Assembly: GCF_023016065.1 (NCBI RefSeq)
Contig: NZ_JALKAQ010000005.1
Coordinates: forward strand, 186,001-250,000
Length of the DNA stretch: 64,000 nt
Direction of reading: 5' to 3'
From: Marinobacter sp. S0848L
GTDB lineage: Bacteria; Pseudomonadota; Gammaproteobacteria; Pseudomonadales; Oleiphilaceae
Shown here piece by piece: positions 38,665 to 49,610 of this stretch. Position numbers and translations under genes: made by a program. The notes beneath the pieces are model-generated. The model was not told the DNA's origin and searched no databases. It worked only from the letters and a program-made list of their open reading frames with translations. How positions within the stretch are numbered: the first letter of the stretch is position 1; every line of letters starts with the position of its first letter.

Positions 38665-39405
38665 ATGCAAAGCTACAAAGCGCCAATCAGAATTCTTTCG
38701 CTGCTCGCGGGGCTCTTGTTTTTCAGCCTCGCAGCCAGCGCCTCAACTGATACATCCAACACCTCAGAACTAACCCCCTACGAGGCCAGCTACACGGCGT
38801 CTATGTCCAAAGGCGTAAGCCTGAACGGCCAAGGCATCCGCACGCTCACCTCTCAGGGCAACAACGTTTGGCTGTACCGCACCGATGTCGATTCGTTCAT
38901 CGCTGACATCAATGAGTCTCTGATTTTCAAATGGGAAAACGGCCACGTGATCCCCTTACGCTATCGCTACCGGCTGTCCGGCTTTCTGATCAAAGACAGG
39001 AAGCAGTCCATCGATTTCGACTGGCAAAACGGCATAGCCACCGGAAAATATCGCGGCAAACCGTTTGAGGTACAGCTAGAGGAAGGCACGCTGGATCCTT
39101 TGGGCTACCAGCTGCAACTGCATCAGGACCTGAAAGCGGGAAAGCGGGACATCACCTATCGCGTATTGGATAAAGGAGACTACGACACCGATCGCTTTGC
39201 TGTGATTGCCGAAGAAAGCCTGAGCGACCGTGGCCACACCATGAAAACCCTGAAAGCCGAGAAGGTGCGTGAAGAGGACTCCAAACGCCAAACCTTGATG
39301 TGGTTTGATCCGGAGCAAAACTATCTACTGGCCCGCCTGCTTCAGGTCGAGCCAGATGGCAGTGAATACGAGCTACGGCTGAAAGATGCGCGGATTCAGG
39401 ACTGA
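38665..39405 (+). CDS. DUF3108 domain-containing exported protein
   Basis: A 246-residue protein with an N-terminal signal peptide (hydrophobic ILSLLAGLLFFSLAASASTD). The mature DUF3108 domain begins LTPYEASYTASMSKGVSLNG and is rich in alternating beta pattern (GIRTLTSQGNNVWLYRTDV, IPLRYRYRLSG, WFDPEQNYLLARLLQVE). It is probably a periplasmic beta-barrel or lipocalin-like fold of unknown function. The gene follows purN in many related genomes. It is convergent with avtA, with a 10-base overlap of coding ends. Confidence 0.85.
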   Translation: MQSYKAPIRILSLLAGLLFFSLAASASTDTSNTSELTPYEASYTASMSKGVSLNGQGIRTLTSQGNNVWLYRTDVDSFIADINESLIFKWENGHVIPLRYRYRLSGFLIKDRKQSIDFDWQNGIATGKYRGKPFEVQLEEGTLDPLGYQLQLHQDLKAGKRDITYRVLDKGDYDTDRFAVIAEESLSDRGHTMKTLKAEKVREEDSKRQTLMWFDPEQNYLLARLLQVEPDGSEYELRLKDARIQD

Positions 39406-40679
39406 CCCGCGACGCCGTGCTCTGCCCACACTGCCTTCACCTCATCAGCGATAATGCGCAACCCCGCTGCAACCTGCTCATCGTCCTGAGAATAGGTGAC
39501 CCGCAGGCACTCATGGCGATGTTTCCAGTCATCATCCGGCAATCCCGGGAAGAAGTAGTGGCCAGATACCACCAGCACACCCCGCTCTTTCAGGCGCTGA
39601 TATAACTCCAGACTCGAAATTGGCAAATCCGGAAACCACAACCACAGGAACATTGCCCCTTCAGGCTTGTGGATGTACCAACGGCAACTGTCTTCACCCA
39701 TTGCCACCCGGAACGCCTCCACGGCTCTTTCCATTTTCGCCTTGTAGAACGGGCAAATCACTTCACGACTTAGCGACAATATTTCACCAGACTTAACCAG
39801 CGGCTCTGCCAGCATGGCACCAAAACTGCCGGTTGCCAGGTTCATGATGGCATTGATACCAGACAAGGCTTTGATGACCGGCGCAGAGGCGATCACGATG
39901 CCGGTGCGGGCGGCCGGCAACCCTAGCTTCGACAAACTCAGGCAGAGGATTATCTGCTCGTTCCAGGTCGGCTTTGCATCCACAAACAACAAGCTCGGGA
40001 AGGGTGTGCCGTAGGCGCCATCGACAATCAGCGGGATGTCGTGCTCACGGGCCATACCCTCCAAACGGGCAAGCTCTTCATCGGTAATAACGTTGCCGGT
40101 GGGGTTGGTAGGGCGAGACACGCAGATAGCGCCGGTTTCACCGGTCACTTCAACTGCATCGAAGTCCACTCGGTACTTGAACTCATGAGCATCGGTAAAC
40201 GAGATATCCGGCTGTACGGCATGGAACAGGTCCTGATCAATACCCGCATCGGCATAACCGATGTATTCCGGCGCCAGCGGCAGCAAAATGTGTTTGCGCT
40301 GGCCACTGCCGTACTCGCCGCCGAACATATTGAACAGCATGAAGAAGGCTGCCTGACTACCATTGGTCAGCGCGATGTTCTCGGGCGTCAGCCCCCAGCC
40401 ATACTCTTCGTTCAGTAATTCTGCCAAAGAGGCAATGAACTGCTTTTCACCCTGAGGGGGATCGTAGATACCCACCAGCCGCCGTACCTGATTTTCATCC
40501 GTCGCCATCTTTGCCAGAATTGCCTGCACTCGCTCTTGAACTTCAGGAATATGGCCGGGGTTGCCACCTCCCATCATGATCATATCTTCACCGGATGCCA
40601 TGGCATTCCCCAGGTCATCCATCAGTGAAGTGATGCCGGCATCGGCGGTGAACTTACGACCAAAAGCAGAGAGTTTCAT
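39396..40679 (-). CDS. avtA: Valine--pyruvate transaminase
   Basis: A 427-residue PLP-dependent class I aminotransferase. The start at 40679 (MKLSAFGRKFTADAGITSLMDDLG) fits the AvtA family; the frame is open 63 bases upstream without similarity. Visible landmarks are MMGGGNPGHIPEV at the substrate gate, RPTNPTGNV and VDGAYGTPFP for PLP binding, and the Schiff-base lysine in LSLSKLGLPAARTG. It interconverts valine and alanine through 2-oxoisovalerate and pyruvate. Related aminotransferases of this class may have other amino acid preferences. Confidence 0.9.
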   Translation of the reverse strand: MKLSAFGRKFTADAGITSLMDDLGNAMASGEDMIMMGGGNPGHIPEVQERVQAILAKMATDENQVRRLVGIYDPPQGEKQFIASLAELLNEEYGWGLTPENIALTNGSQAAFFMLFNMFGGEYGSGQRKHILLPLAPEYIGYADAGIDQDLFHAVQPDISFTDAHEFKYRVDFDAVEVTGETGAICVSRPTNPTGNVITDEELARLEGMAREHDIPLIVDGAYGTPFPSLLFVDAKPTWNEQIILCLSLSKLGLPAARTGIVIASAPVIKALSGINAIMNLATGSFGAMLAEPLVKSGEILSLSREVICPFYKAKMERAVEAFRVAMGEDSCRWYIHKPEGAMFLWLWFPDLPISSLELYQRLKERGVLVVSGHYFFPGLPDDDWKHRHECLRVTYSQDDEQVAAGLRIIADEVKAVWAEHGVAGQS

Positions 40680-40742
40680 GTCTCTTTTCCGTTCTAAAGC
40701 GATTGAGGAAGTGTAGGCGAATTCTGCTGCGGGCTGCGGCAA

Positions 40743-41342
40743 TCAGGTATCGAGGGAGATACCCAGATTGCTGATGCCTTCGTTCGAGGCATCGTTTCGC
40801 AGCTCTTCAATGAAGTCTTCACTGGGTACGCGCTGGCGCTTGAGTGCGAGCACCGTGTCGCGCTGGAAGATTTTGTCTTCTTTGAGCAAGGGATGCTGTT
40901 CGAACAACCGGATCAGTTGGTCATCATCCATGCCCTCACCTTCCGACATTTCAACAAAATCCATGACGGTTTTAGTGGCCAACTGGGACGCATCTGTTGC
41001 CCGGTGCTTGTTCGGGTTCAGACGATTCAGCAAGGCTTGCTCCAGCAGCTGACAGAAGTCGAACGCCGGGTACACACCGTAGGCATCGAACTCGTCGACG
41101 TTGGGGCTGAGGGTTTCGAGCTTGCTGAGCAACTGTGGAATCGCGGCTTCCGAGGTGTCCAACTGCAAGGTCCCCCAGGCAAGATCGAGCAACTGGCGCA
41201 TTTTGCCACCGCTTTTCATGCCGACTGCGTCTGCGAACAGGGCGTAGTTGGGGAAGGCGCGCTCGGCTAGGGCCAGCAGGTAGGCGCATTCGCGCCAGCC
41301 CTGCAGTTGTGAAACGGCTTTCAAAAACTGGTTGGCATTCAT
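40743..41342 (-). CDS. YjaG family (DUF416) protein
   Basis: A 199-residue soluble helical protein. DUF416 landmarks are [28 protein letters not shown] at the N-terminus, [17 protein letters not shown] in the middle and [11 protein letters not shown] near the end, mentioned only as markers. The function is unknown. The start overlaps the dcd stop by 4 bases (ATGA), so it is coupled to dcd, though the two have no known shared pathway. Confidence 0.85.
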   Translation of the reverse strand: MNANQFLKAVSQLQGWRECAYLLALAERAFPNYALFADAVGMKSGGKMRQLLDLAWGTLQLDTSEAAIPQLLSKLETLSPNVDEFDAYGVYPAFDFCQLLEQALLNRLNPNKHRATDASQLATKTVMDFVEMSEGEGMDDDQLIRLFEQHPLLKEDKIFQRDTVLALKRQRVPSEDFIEELRNDASNEGISNLGISLDT

Positions 41343-41905
41343 GTCCGCGGCAGGGTCACGCCTGTCTGGCCAAGGTATTTTCCGCCACGGTCTTTGTAGC
41401 TGGTTTCACAGATTTCGTCAGATTCGAAGAACAGCATCTGTGCCACGCCTTCGTTGGCGTAGATTTTCGCCGGTAGGTTGGTGGTGTTGGAGAACTCCAA
41501 GGTCACCTGACCTTCCCACTCTGGTTCCAGCGGGGTGACGTTGACGATGATACCGCAACGGGCGTAAGTGCTTTTGCCAAGGCAGATGGTGAGTACGCTT
41601 CTCGGAATGCGGAAGTACTCTACGGTGCGCGCCAGGGCGAAGCTGTTCGGGGGTATAACGCAGACGTCGCCTGTGTAGTTGACGAAGCTGTTTTCGTCGA
41701 AGTTTTTCGGGTCTACGGTGGCGCTGTGTACGTTGGTGAAGATTTTAAATTCGTTGCTGCAACGTACGTCGTATCCGTAGCTTGAGGTGCCGTAGGAGAT
41801 GACGCGGCCTTTGTCGCTTTCACGAACTTGCCCGGCTTCGAAGGGTTCGATCATGCCGTGCTGTTCGGACATCCGGCGGATCCACTTATCGGACTTTATG
41901 CTCAT
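41339..41905 (-). CDS. dcd: dCTP deaminase
   Basis: A 188-residue trimeric dUTPase-fold enzyme that deaminates dCTP to dUTP, feeding thymidylate synthesis. It begins [22 protein letters not shown]. Key motifs are [21 protein letters not shown] (shortened in reading to SSYGYDVR), [17 protein letters not shown], the active-site region [17 protein letters not shown] with the catalytic glutamate, and a C-terminal [18 protein letters not shown] tail. The length is standard. The gene lies downstream of hairpin element copy B. Confidence 0.96.
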   Translation of the reverse strand: MSIKSDKWIRRMSEQHGMIEPFEAGQVRESDKGRVISYGTSSYGYDVRCSNEFKIFTNVHSATVDPKNFDENSFVNYTGDVCVIPPNSFALARTVEYFRIPRSVLTICLGKSTYARCGIIVNVTPLEPEWEGQVTLEFSNTTNLPAKIYANEGVAQMLFFESDEICETSYKDRGGKYLGQTGVTLPRT

Positions 41906-42058
41906 GGGGAATTCTCGTTTCCAGCTGGGAAAAATTGGGGCGTAGTTTACCTTGTCCTTGGGGTTGTGTCGAAGGCTTGGGAGTTTATCAGCCCGCTTTT
42001 GGATTCAGAAGTTTCTGTACTGGAACCAGTGTTCACGAAACTGCAACTGCGGGTGGCT

Positions 42059-42166
42059 GCGCCATCAGGGACTACCGGCCAAAAACCGCTACGAGCACAT
42101 CCATGTGCGCTTCTCTCAGGCCATCCTTGGCCTTCGAAATTTTTGGCCGGTAGTCCCTGATGGCGC
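42059..42166 (-). repeat. Dispersed hairpin element, copy B (mrp|dcd)
   Basis: A 54-nt core (42086-42139, conserved strand is minus) is enclosed by perfect 27-bp inverted arms 42059-42085 and 42140-42166 (arm includes GGGACTACCGGCC and ends AAAAA). Hairpin 1 has loop AGGA after A, hairpin 2 has loop TGGA after A; both are ANGGA. The conserved strand matches the transcription direction of mrp and dcd. The element occupies the middle of the 303-base gap 41906-42208; nothing else was recognised there. Confidence 0.9.
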
Positions 42167-42208
42167 GATCAATCTTTGGCTTTATTACCCCCAAGCTATC
42201 TAACTTGG

Positions 42209-43309
42209 TTAAGGCTCAACTACGGAGACACTGGAAATGGTTCCGCCTAGATTCCGCTCTATTGTGGACAGTTCCGCACCCACTCTGCGGGCAATATCGC
42301 GATAGCGGCGAGCCACTTCAGAATCCGGTTCGGCAACGACGGTTGGCGAACCGCTGTCGGTTTGTTCGCGGATGGTCATGTGCAGGGGCAGCTGACCCAG
42401 CAGGGTGGTGTCGTATTCTTCCGCGATGCGTGCGCCGCCTTCGCAGCCGAACAGGTGTTCTTCGTGGCCACAGTTGCTGCAGATGTGGACGCTCATGTTT
42501 TCGATCACGCCGATCACCGGGATGTCCACTTTGCGGAACATTTCGATGCCTTTTTTACCGTCCAGCAAGGCGATGTCTTGCGGGGTGGTGACGATGACGG
42601 TGCCGGTGACCGGGACTTTTTGGGCAAGGGTGAGCTGGATGTCGCCGGTGCCCGGTGGCATGTCTACTACCAGATAATCCAGTTCATCCCATAGGGTTTG
42701 CTGGAGTAGCTGCATGACGGCGCCACTGACCATGGGGCCACGCCAGGCCATGGGGGTTTTGTCGGTGGTGACGAAGGCCATGGAGTTGGCTTGCAGGCCG
42801 TGAGCTTGCATGGGCATGAAGTATTTATTTTCGCGCACGTCCGGGCGTTTGCCTTCGGGTACGCCCAGCATCATGCCGATGCTGGGACCGTAGATGTCGG
42901 CATCGAGGATTCCTACCCGGGCACCTTCGGCGTGCAGCGCCAATGCCAGGTTGACGGCGGTGGTGGATTTGCCGACGCCGCCTTTGCCGGAGGCCACGGC
43001 GATGATGTTTTTTACGCCGGGGACCGAGGCGATTTCTTTATTGATTTTGCAGGCGTGGATTTTTTGGGCCACGTGCACTTCGGCGATTTCAACCCCGTCA
43101 ACGAATTCGATGGCGTTGGCGACGATTTGTTTGAGGCCGCCAGCAATACCTTTCGAAGGGTATGGCAGTTCGACCATCAAGGTGACATTCCCCTGCTCGT
43201 CTGCCGTCAGATTTTTCACCGCGCTGAGTTCATACAGGTCTTTGTTCAGGTACGGGTCGCGGTATTCGCGTACGGCGTCTTCGAGTGTCTTTTGGGGAAT
43301 CTGAGTCAT
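42209..43309 (-). CDS. apbC: Iron-sulfur cluster carrier protein Mrp/ApbC
   Basis: A 366-residue P-loop NTPase. The start at 43309 (MTQIPQKTLEDAVREYRDPYL) has GGAGA just upstream; the frame continues 108 bases but not as family sequence. The N-terminal MIP18-like domain covers about residues 1-90. It is followed by the Walker A ASGKGGVGKSTTAVNLA, and the C-terminal part has the metal-cluster motif CSNCGHEEHLFG with its CxxC. ApbC binds and hands over [4Fe-4S] clusters. It is divergent from metG, as in many gammaproteobacteria, and lies upstream of dcd across hairpin element copy B. Confidence 0.94.
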   Translation of the reverse strand: MTQIPQKTLEDAVREYRDPYLNKDLYELSAVKNLTADEQGNVTLMVELPYPSKGIAGGLKQIVANAIEFVDGVEIAEVHVAQKIHACKINKEIASVPGVKNIIAVASGKGGVGKSTTAVNLALALHAEGARVGILDADIYGPSIGMMLGVPEGKRPDVRENKYFMPMQAHGLQANSMAFVTTDKTPMAWRGPMVSGAVMQLLQQTLWDELDYLVVDMPPGTGDIQLTLAQKVPVTGTVIVTTPQDIALLDGKKGIEMFRKVDIPVIGVIENMSVHICSNCGHEEHLFGCEGGARIAEEYDTTLLGQLPLHMTIREQTDSGSPTVVAEPDSEVARRYRDIARRVGAELSTIERNLGGTISSVSVVEP

Positions 43310-43487
43310 CGGGGTCTCCGGAATATGCATATCACCCTGAATGCAGGTGAAAATTGATGGCTTGGAAGGTATCATCTGTGGCCGTTTCTGACCATATGGG
43401 GTCTTCGTCTGGAACAATCAATTCTGATTGTCTTCAAAACCCTGTTTGGCTTTCCACCCCGTATCAACATAAGGTTCGGACATCACC

Positions 43488-45521
43488 ATGACGCAAGCGA
43501 GCAATCAACAGCGCGATATTCTGGTTACCAGCGCTCTGCCCTACGCCAACGGGCCCATCCATCTTGGGCACCTGCTGGAATACATTCAGACTGATATCTG
43601 GGTGCGCTACCAGAAAATGCGTGGCCACAACTGCTATTACGTTTGCGCCGACGATGCCCACGGTACCGCGATCATGCTGCGGGCCGAGCGCGAAGGCATT
43701 ACGCCTGAGCAGTTAATTGACCGGATTCGCCAGGAGCATCAGGAAGATTTTTCTGATTTCCTCATCCAGTTCGACAACTATTACTCGACCCATTCGGAAG
43801 AAAATCAATATTTCTCCGAATATATTTACCGTCAGATTCAAGCCAACGGCAACATCGCGACTCGCAAGATCAAGCAGTTCTTTGATCCCGAGAAAGAGAT
43901 GTTTCTTGCAGACCGTTTCATTAAGGGTACCTGCCCGAAATGCAAAACAGACGATCAATACGGGGATAACTGTGAAGCCTGTGGTGCCACTTATACGCCC
44001 GCTGAGCTGATCAATCCTCGATCGGCCGTTTCTGGGGCCACGCCGGTTGAGAAAGAATCTGAGCATTATTTCTTCAGATTGCCGGAGTTCCACGATTTTC
44101 TGAGCAAGTGGACTCGCAGTGGCGCACTGCAGCCGCAAGTGGCCAACAAACTGGCCGAATGGCTGGATGCAGGGCTTCAGGAATGGGACATCAGCCGTGA
44201 TGCGCCCTACTTCGGCTTTGAAATTCCGGACGCACCGGGCAAATTTTTCTATGTCTGGCTGGACGCGCCAATCGGCTACCTCGCCAGCTTCAAGAACCTG
44301 TGTAACCGTGAAGGTATCGATTTCGAACACTTCTGGAAGAAAGATTCCACGGCCGAGGTGTATCACTTCATTGGTAAAGACATCATCAACTTCCATGCTC
44401 TATTCTGGCCATCGATGTTGCACGATGCCGGCTTCCGCACGCCAACTGCGGTTTGGGCGCACGGCTTTGTCACCGTTAATGGTAAGAAGATGTCGAAATC
44501 TCGTGGCACCTTCATCATGGCTCGCACCTATCTGGATCATCTGAACCCGGAATATTTGCGTTATTACTTCGCCGCCAAGCTTACCGGCGGTGTTGATGAT
44601 ATGGACTTGAACCTTGAAGACTTCGCAGCGCGTGTGAATTCTGACCTCGTTGGCAAGGTGGTGAATATCGCCAGCCGTAGCGCCGGTTTCATAACCAAAC
44701 GCTTCGATGGTCAGCTCGGCCAAGTTACCGAGAAAGAAAAACTGCAAGAATTCATCGACGCTGGCGAGCAAATTGCCGAGTTCTACGAAACCCGCGAATT
44801 TGGCCGTGCTATGCGTCGGATCATGGAGTTGGCCGACATTGCCAACCAGTACGTGAACGACGAACAGCCCTGGATCATTGCCAAGCAGGAAGGTCAGGAC
44901 GACAAGCTACAGGCGATCTGCACTAATGCGATCAACATGTTCCGCCTGCTGATGACCTATCTGACACCGGTACTGCCAAAAACGGCACAGGCTTCTGCAT
45001 CGTTCCTGAACGATCGCCTGACCTGGAATGAGCGTGCGAACCTGTTGGAAAATCACGGCATCGACAAGTTCAAACCTCTGATGAGCCGCGTTGATATGGC
45101 TCATGTTGAGAAGATGCTGGAAGCGTCCAAGGAAGAGATGCCGGCCGCTACCGGTCAGCAGCAGGCACCCGCGTCTGATCTGGAGCCCATCGCGGATGAA
45201 ATCGAATTCGGCGATTTCGCGAAGGTGGATCTGCGAGTGGTGAAAATCGTCAAGGCCGAGCATGTAGAAGGTGCCGACAAGCTTCTTCGACTGACTCTTG
45301 ATGTAGGACATGGCGAGCGAAACGTGTTTGCGGGTATTAAGTCTGCCTACAAACCGGAAGAACTCGAAGGCCGCCTGACGGTGATGGTTGCCAACTTGAA
45401 GCCCCGAAAGATGAAGTTCGGCATGTCTGAAGGCATGGTTCTGGCCGCAGGGCCTGGCGGCAAAGACATTTTCATTCTCTCCCCTGATTCCGGCGCGACG
45501 CCGGGCATGCGGGTGATGTAA
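43488..45521 (+). CDS. metG: Methionyl-tRNA synthetase
   Basis: A 677-residue class I synthetase. The HIGH-type motif is PIHLGHLLE (about residues 23-31). The zinc knuckle with CPKC and CEAC is at about 148-165. KMSKSRGTF is at about 333-341, and a helical anticodon-binding domain follows. After a Gln/Ala linker, the C-terminal 110 residues form a tRNA-binding OB domain ([20 protein letters not shown]) that dimerises the enzyme. It is needed both for initiator and elongator tRNA. It is transcribed toward the rsx operon, 25 bases upstream of rsxA, so read-through is possible. Confidence 0.97.
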   Translation: MTQASNQQRDILVTSALPYANGPIHLGHLLEYIQTDIWVRYQKMRGHNCYYVCADDAHGTAIMLRAEREGITPEQLIDRIRQEHQEDFSDFLIQFDNYYSTHSEENQYFSEYIYRQIQANGNIATRKIKQFFDPEKEMFLADRFIKGTCPKCKTDDQYGDNCEACGATYTPAELINPRSAVSGATPVEKESEHYFFRLPEFHDFLSKWTRSGALQPQVANKLAEWLDAGLQEWDISRDAPYFGFEIPDAPGKFFYVWLDAPIGYLASFKNLCNREGIDFEHFWKKDSTAEVYHFIGKDIINFHALFWPSMLHDAGFRTPTAVWAHGFVTVNGKKMSKSRGTFIMARTYLDHLNPEYLRYYFAAKLTGGVDDMDLNLEDFAARVNSDLVGKVVNIASRSAGFITKRFDGQLGQVTEKEKLQEFIDAGEQIAEFYETREFGRAMRRIMELADIANQYVNDEQPWIIAKQEGQDDKLQAICTNAINMFRLLMTYLTPVLPKTAQASASFLNDRLTWNERANLLENHGIDKFKPLMSRVDMAHVEKMLEASKEEMPAATGQQQAPASDLEPIADEIEFGDFAKVDLRVVKIVKAEHVEGADKLLRLTLDVGHGERNVFAGIKSAYKPEELEGRLTVMVANLKPRKMKFGMSEGMVLAAGPGGKDIFILSPDSGATPGMRVM

Positions 45522-45546
45522 GCAGCAACAGGCAGAGACGCTCCCG

Positions 45547-46128
45547 ATGACAGAGTATTTGCTTATTTTGGTCAGTACGATTCTGGTGAACAACTTCGTG
45601 CTGGTTCAGTTCCTCGGGCTATGCCCTTTCATGGGGGTTTCCGGAAAGCTGGAAACCGCCATGGGGATGTCGCTGGCAACTACCTTTGTGCTGACGTTGG
45701 CGTCTGTGTGCAGTTATTTAGCTTACACCTACTTGCTGGAGCCTCTGGATCTGGCGTTTTTGCGCACCATCACTTTCATTCTGGTGATTGCGGTAGTGGT
45801 GCAGTTCACCGAAATGGTAGTGCGCAAAACCAGCCCGCTGCTGTACCGGGTTCTCGGCATTTTCTTGCCGTTGATCACCACCAACTGTGCAGTACTTGGT
45901 GTGGCCCTGCTTAACATCAATAAGAACAACAACTTTATCGAGTCTGTTCTATATGGTTTTGGTGCAGCGGCAGGCTTTTCCATGGTGTTGGTCTTGTTTG
46001 CAGCGATGCGTGAACGTATCGCTGTTTCGGATGTCCCCGTCGCGTTTCGCGGAGCATCCATCGGCCTGATCACCGCTGGCCTCATGGCGCTGGCCTTTCT
46101 GGGCTTTACTGGCTTGGTTGCGGTGTAA
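45547..46128 (+). CDS. rsxA: Rnf electron transport complex subunit A
   Basis: A 193-residue inner-membrane protein with six hydrophobic helices, beginning [32 protein letters not shown]. The conserved half-helix [16 protein letters not shown] carries the cysteine that, together with one from RsxE, binds an intramembrane iron-sulfur centre in Rnf/Nqr complexes. The protein belongs to the NqrDE/RnfAE family. First gene of rsxABCDGE; the order is the usual gammaproteobacterial one. Rnf couples ferredoxin-NAD+ electron transfer to Na+ or H+ movement and also keeps SoxR reduced. Confidence 0.95.
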   Translation: MTEYLLILVSTILVNNFVLVQFLGLCPFMGVSGKLETAMGMSLATTFVLTLASVCSYLAYTYLLEPLDLAFLRTITFILVIAVVVQFTEMVVRKTSPLLYRVLGIFLPLITTNCAVLGVALLNINKNNNFIESVLYGFGAAAGFSMVLVLFAAMRERIAVSDVPVAFRGASIGLITAGLMALAFLGFTGLVAV

Positions 46129-46140
46129 GGAGCACGCATT

Positions 46141-46713
46141 ATGTGGATTAGCTTCCTGATTGCCGTTGCCGTGCTACTGGTACTGGCATTGGTGTTTGGT
46201 GGCCTGCTTGGCTTTGCATCTGAGCGTTTTAAAGTTGAAGGCAACCCGTTGGTCGATCAAATCGATTCACTGCTGCCCCAAACGCAATGCGGCCAATGCG
46301 GCTACCCGGGCTGCCGCCCCTATGCCGATGCCATTGCCGACGGCGATGCCATCAACAAGTGCCCCCCGGGCGGAGAAAGCACTATCAAGGCTCTGGCCGA
46401 CTTGCTGGATGTAGAGCCTCAGCCTCTGGATGCCGAACACGGAGCCGAGCAAGCCGTTCGGGTCGCCGTTATCCGGGAAGACGAATGCATCGGTTGCACC
46501 AAATGCATTCAGGCATGCCCGGTAGATGCCATTCTCGGTGCAGCCAAACATATGCACACGGTGATCGAAAGCGAATGTACCGGTTGCGACCTGTGCGTAG
46601 ATCCCTGCCCGGTTGATTGCATTGACATGATCACCGTTGAACCGGACATCCGCACCTGGACGCCGCCAGCACCCAGTATCATCGCCACTGACCGCCAGGG
46701 AGCCACTGTCTGA
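46141..46713 (+). CDS. rsxB: Rnf electron transport complex subunit B
   Basis: A 190-residue iron-sulfur protein. It has an N-terminal membrane anchor (about residues 3-25), then a [4Fe-4S] domain with [18 protein letters not shown]. Two ferredoxin-type clusters follow, in [14 protein letters not shown] (about 117-130) and [15 protein letters not shown] (about 147-161). It is the likely entry point for electrons from ferredoxin. It overlaps rsxC by one base. Confidence 0.95.
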   Translation: MWISFLIAVAVLLVLALVFGGLLGFASERFKVEGNPLVDQIDSLLPQTQCGQCGYPGCRPYADAIADGDAINKCPPGGESTIKALADLLDVEPQPLDAEHGAEQAVRVAVIREDECIGCTKCIQACPVDAILGAAKHMHTVIESECTGCDLCVDPCPVDCIDMITVEPDIRTWTPPAPSIIATDRQGATV

Positions 46714-48530
46714 TGAGCCAGTTGTGGGATTTTTCAGGCGGCATTCATCCGCCCGAAAACAAGATTCAATCGACCCGACGCCCGATTCGGACCGCGGGCA
46801 TTCCTGAACGCCTGATCATTCCTTTGCAGCAGCACATTGGCGTGCAGGCCGAGGCGATAGTCAACGTGGGCGACCGGGTTCTTAAGGGCCAGAAAATTGC
46901 CGATGTGACTGCAGGTATGGGCGTACCCGTTCATGCACCGACATCCGGCACTATCCAAGCCATTGAGCTCCAACCTGTTCCTCACCCGTCGGGCATGTCG
47001 GATCTGTGCGTGATTCTGCAGCCGGATGGCAAAGAGGAATGGGTGGATCTGCATCCCGTCGAAAACTACCAGAAACACGATCGCGAAGAAGTGCTGCAAC
47101 TGATTCGGGACGCAGGTATATCTGGCATGGGTGGCGCGGGCTTCCCGACCACTATTAAATTAAGACCGCCCCGTGACCGCAAAGTCGAGACACTGATTCT
47201 CAATGGTGCAGAGTGCGAGCCCTACATCACGGCAGATGACATGACCATGCGCGAATACGCCGCTGAGGTGGTGTCGGGCATGCAAGTCATGGCCTGGATT
47301 TTACGCCCGTCCCGCTGTGTCATTGGCATCGAAGACAACAAGCCCGAAGCGATTGCTGCCCTGCGCGAAGCGATACAAGGCACTCAAATTGAAGTCACGG
47401 TTGTTCCGACCAAGTATCCTTCGGGCGGTGAGAAACAGCTGGTCCATATCCTGACCGGTCTGGAGGTGCCCAGCGGAGGTATTCCTGCGGACATTGGCGT
47501 AATGTGCCAAAACGTGGGCACGGCCGTCGCGGTTTCCCGCGCAATCCATGAAGGCAAGCCGCTGATCTCCCGAATCGTAACCATCACCGGTGACGCGGTT
47601 CAGGAAGCCGGCAATTTCGAGGCAATGCTTGGCACGCCGGTTAGCGCGCTGCTATCCGAAGCCGGGCTACAACCGAATCGGCTAAACCGGATGGTGCAAG
47701 GCGGCCCGATGATGGGTTACACACTCAGCACCGACGCGGTTCCAATCGTGAAAACCTCCAACTGCGTGATCGCCGCAACAGCCCAGGAGCTGCAGACGCC
47801 CCCGCCTGAGCAGCCCTGCATTCGTTGCGGCCAATGCGCGGAGGTATGCCCGATGGAGCTGCTGCCCCAACAACTTTTCTGGTACTCAAAAGCAGAAGAG
47901 TTCGAGAAAGCGGAGCACCTGAACCTGTTCGATTGCATCGAATGCGGGGCCTGCTCATACGTTTGCCCGAGTTCGATCCCCTTGGTGCAATACTACCGTT
48001 TTGCCAAAGGCGAAATTCGTACCCAACGCGAAGAACAGCTCAAGTCCGACAGAGCAAGGGAGCGGTTCGAAGCGCGTCAGGCCCGCCTTGAGCGGGAACA
48101 GCAAGAAAAAGAACAGCGCCGCAAAGAACGGGCAAAGGCGGCTGCTGAAGCGCAGGCGAAAAAGAAGGCCGAAGCTGAACAGGCCGCCGCTGAGGGCGAG
48201 GCCGTTGACGACCGCGCAGCCAAAGCAGCCCTGGTGCAACAGGCATTGGAGCGCAAAAAGGCCAAAACAGCACAAACAAAAGCGGAAGCCCCCGCCGCTC
48301 AGGAAAAACCCGACATCGAAGCTTTGGAGAAACAGGTCACCCAAGCCGAAGCCAAACTGAATACGATGCAAGGGATGCTGGACGAAGCAAAAGCCCAGCA
48401 AGCCGATAACGTAGAGAAGCTGGAGCGCGCAGTTGCCAAAAACCATGACCGCGTCAAGCGGGCAAAAGACGCACTCGCTGAAGCTCGAAAAAAAATCCCG
48501 GCTGAACCCGAAACTCCGTCGTCCGAGTAA
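46713..48530 (+). CDS. rsxC: Rnf electron transport complex subunit C
   Basis: A 605-residue peripheral subunit that oxidises or reduces NAD(H) through FMN and two [4Fe-4S] clusters. Landmarks are FSGGIHPPENK at the N-terminus, the FMN/NAD region GMGGAGFPTTIK and LNGAECEPYITADD, and cluster motifs CIRCGQCAEVCPMEL (about residue 370) and CIECGACSYVCPSSIPL (about 409). From about residue 440 to the end there is a long Ala/Lys/Glu/Arg-rich, coiled-coil tail with KKKAEAEQAAAEG-type low complexity, a length-variable feature of gammaproteobacterial RsxC. Confidence 0.95.
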   Translation: MSQLWDFSGGIHPPENKIQSTRRPIRTAGIPERLIIPLQQHIGVQAEAIVNVGDRVLKGQKIADVTAGMGVPVHAPTSGTIQAIELQPVPHPSGMSDLCVILQPDGKEEWVDLHPVENYQKHDREEVLQLIRDAGISGMGGAGFPTTIKLRPPRDRKVETLILNGAECEPYITADDMTMREYAAEVVSGMQVMAWILRPSRCVIGIEDNKPEAIAALREAIQGTQIEVTVVPTKYPSGGEKQLVHILTGLEVPSGGIPADIGVMCQNVGTAVAVSRAIHEGKPLISRIVTITGDAVQEAGNFEAMLGTPVSALLSEAGLQPNRLNRMVQGGPMMGYTLSTDAVPIVKTSNCVIAATAQELQTPPPEQPCIRCGQCAEVCPMELLPQQLFWYSKAEEFEKAEHLNLFDCIECGACSYVCPSSIPLVQYYRFAKGEIRTQREEQLKSDRARERFEARQARLEREQQEKEQRRKERAKAAAEAQAKKKAEAEQAAAEGEAVDDRAAKAALVQQALERKKAKTAQTKAEAPAAQEKPDIEALEKQVTQAEAKLNTMQGMLDEAKAQQADNVEKLERAVAKNHDRVKRAKDALAEARKKIPAEPETPSSE

Positions 48531-48551
48531 CTTATTTCAGGCTGATCGTTC

Positions 48552-49610
48552 ATGGCATTAATTCAACAGTCTTCACCCCACGCCCATAAGGCTCGCCCAA
48601 CGTCCCGCGTGATGCTTTGGGTCATTTTGGCAGCGCTTCCGGGCTTGCTCGCCCAAACGTTGTTCTTTGGCTGGGGTAACCTGATTAACGTTATTTGGTG
48701 TGTGGCACTGGCCATGACCACCGAAGCAGCCATTCTAAAGCTACGCAACAAGCCCGTTAGTTTTTTCCTGCGTGACAATACCGCGGCGGTAACCGGCTTG
48801 TTACTGGGTTTGTCCCTGCCTCAGTTCGCGCCTTGGTGGATGTCGGGCATTGCCGTCATTACCGCTATCGTCGTGGCAAAGCAGTTGTACGGCGGGCTTG
48901 GTTCAAACCCGTTCAACCCAGCCATGGTGGGTTATGCGTTGGTGCTGGTGTCGTTTCCCGTGGCCATGACAACAAACTGGGCTGAACCAGCCACCTTGTG
49001 GGCTGGCGCGCCGGGCTTTCGCGACACCCTTTCTACAATTTTTTCCGCCAGCCAAACCGCTATTGATGGCTGGACCATGGCGACACCTCTGGATGAGTAC
49101 AAACACAAAATTGCCACACACACCGGTGCGGAAGTACTGCAGCACCCTACCTTTGGCGATCAGGTCGCCCGGGGCTGGGAATGGGTTAACCTCGCCTTTC
49201 TACTCGGCGGATTGGTCCTTATTGGCTTGAAAATCATTACCTGGCACATTCCGGTCGCCTTCCTTGCCGGCATTGGCGTTATGAGTCTTGCGTTTGGCAG
49301 CAACGCCGATCAATACGCCCCCTTGCAGCTCCATCTTTTAGCCGGCGGTACTATGCTAGGGGCTTTTTTCATTGCCACGGACCCGGTTTCTGCCGCCACC
49401 AGCCATCAAGGTAAGCTAATCTACGGTGCCAGCATCGGGATTCTGATCTATCTGATTCGAACCTGGGGCAACTACCCGGATGCGGTCGCCTTCAGCGTAC
49501 TTTTAATGAACTTTGCCGTGCCGTTTATCGACCATTACACACCACCGCGCACCTATGGCCACCACAAGGCGCGCAGGGGGCTACCCAGTAAGAACGGAGC
49601 CAAGTCATGA
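48552..49610 (+). CDS. rsxD: Rnf electron transport complex subunit D
   Basis: A 352-residue membrane protein of the NqrB/RnfD family with about nine to ten helices. The motif [12 protein letters not shown] includes the threonine that carries covalently bound FMN in the family. It begins [21 protein letters not shown], a typical RnfD start with the conserved SPH. It probably forms part of the ion-translocating core. Its end overlaps rsxG by 4 bases (ATGA). Confidence 0.95.
   Translation: MALIQQSSPHAHKARPTSRVMLWVILAALPGLLAQTLFFGWGNLINVIWCVALAMTTEAAILKLRNKPVSFFLRDNTAAVTGLLLGLSLPQFAPWWMSGIAVITAIVVAKQLYGGLGSNPFNPAMVGYALVLVSFPVAMTTNWAEPATLWAGAPGFRDTLSTIFSASQTAIDGWTMATPLDEYKHKIATHTGAEVLQHPTFGDQVARGWEWVNLAFLLGGLVLIGLKIITWHIPVAFLAGIGVMSLAFGSNADQYAPLQLHLLAGGTMLGAFFIATDPVSAATSHQGKLIYGASIGILIYLIRTWGNYPDAVAFSVLLMNFAVPFIDHYTPPRTYGHHKARRGLPSKNGAKS

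Noticed and set aside
42059..42166. Hairpin elements as integron attC sites
   Set aside because: attC sites share conserved outer R-box sequences and a variable centre; here the outer arms vary and the centre is conserved, and no integrase or cassette array is present.
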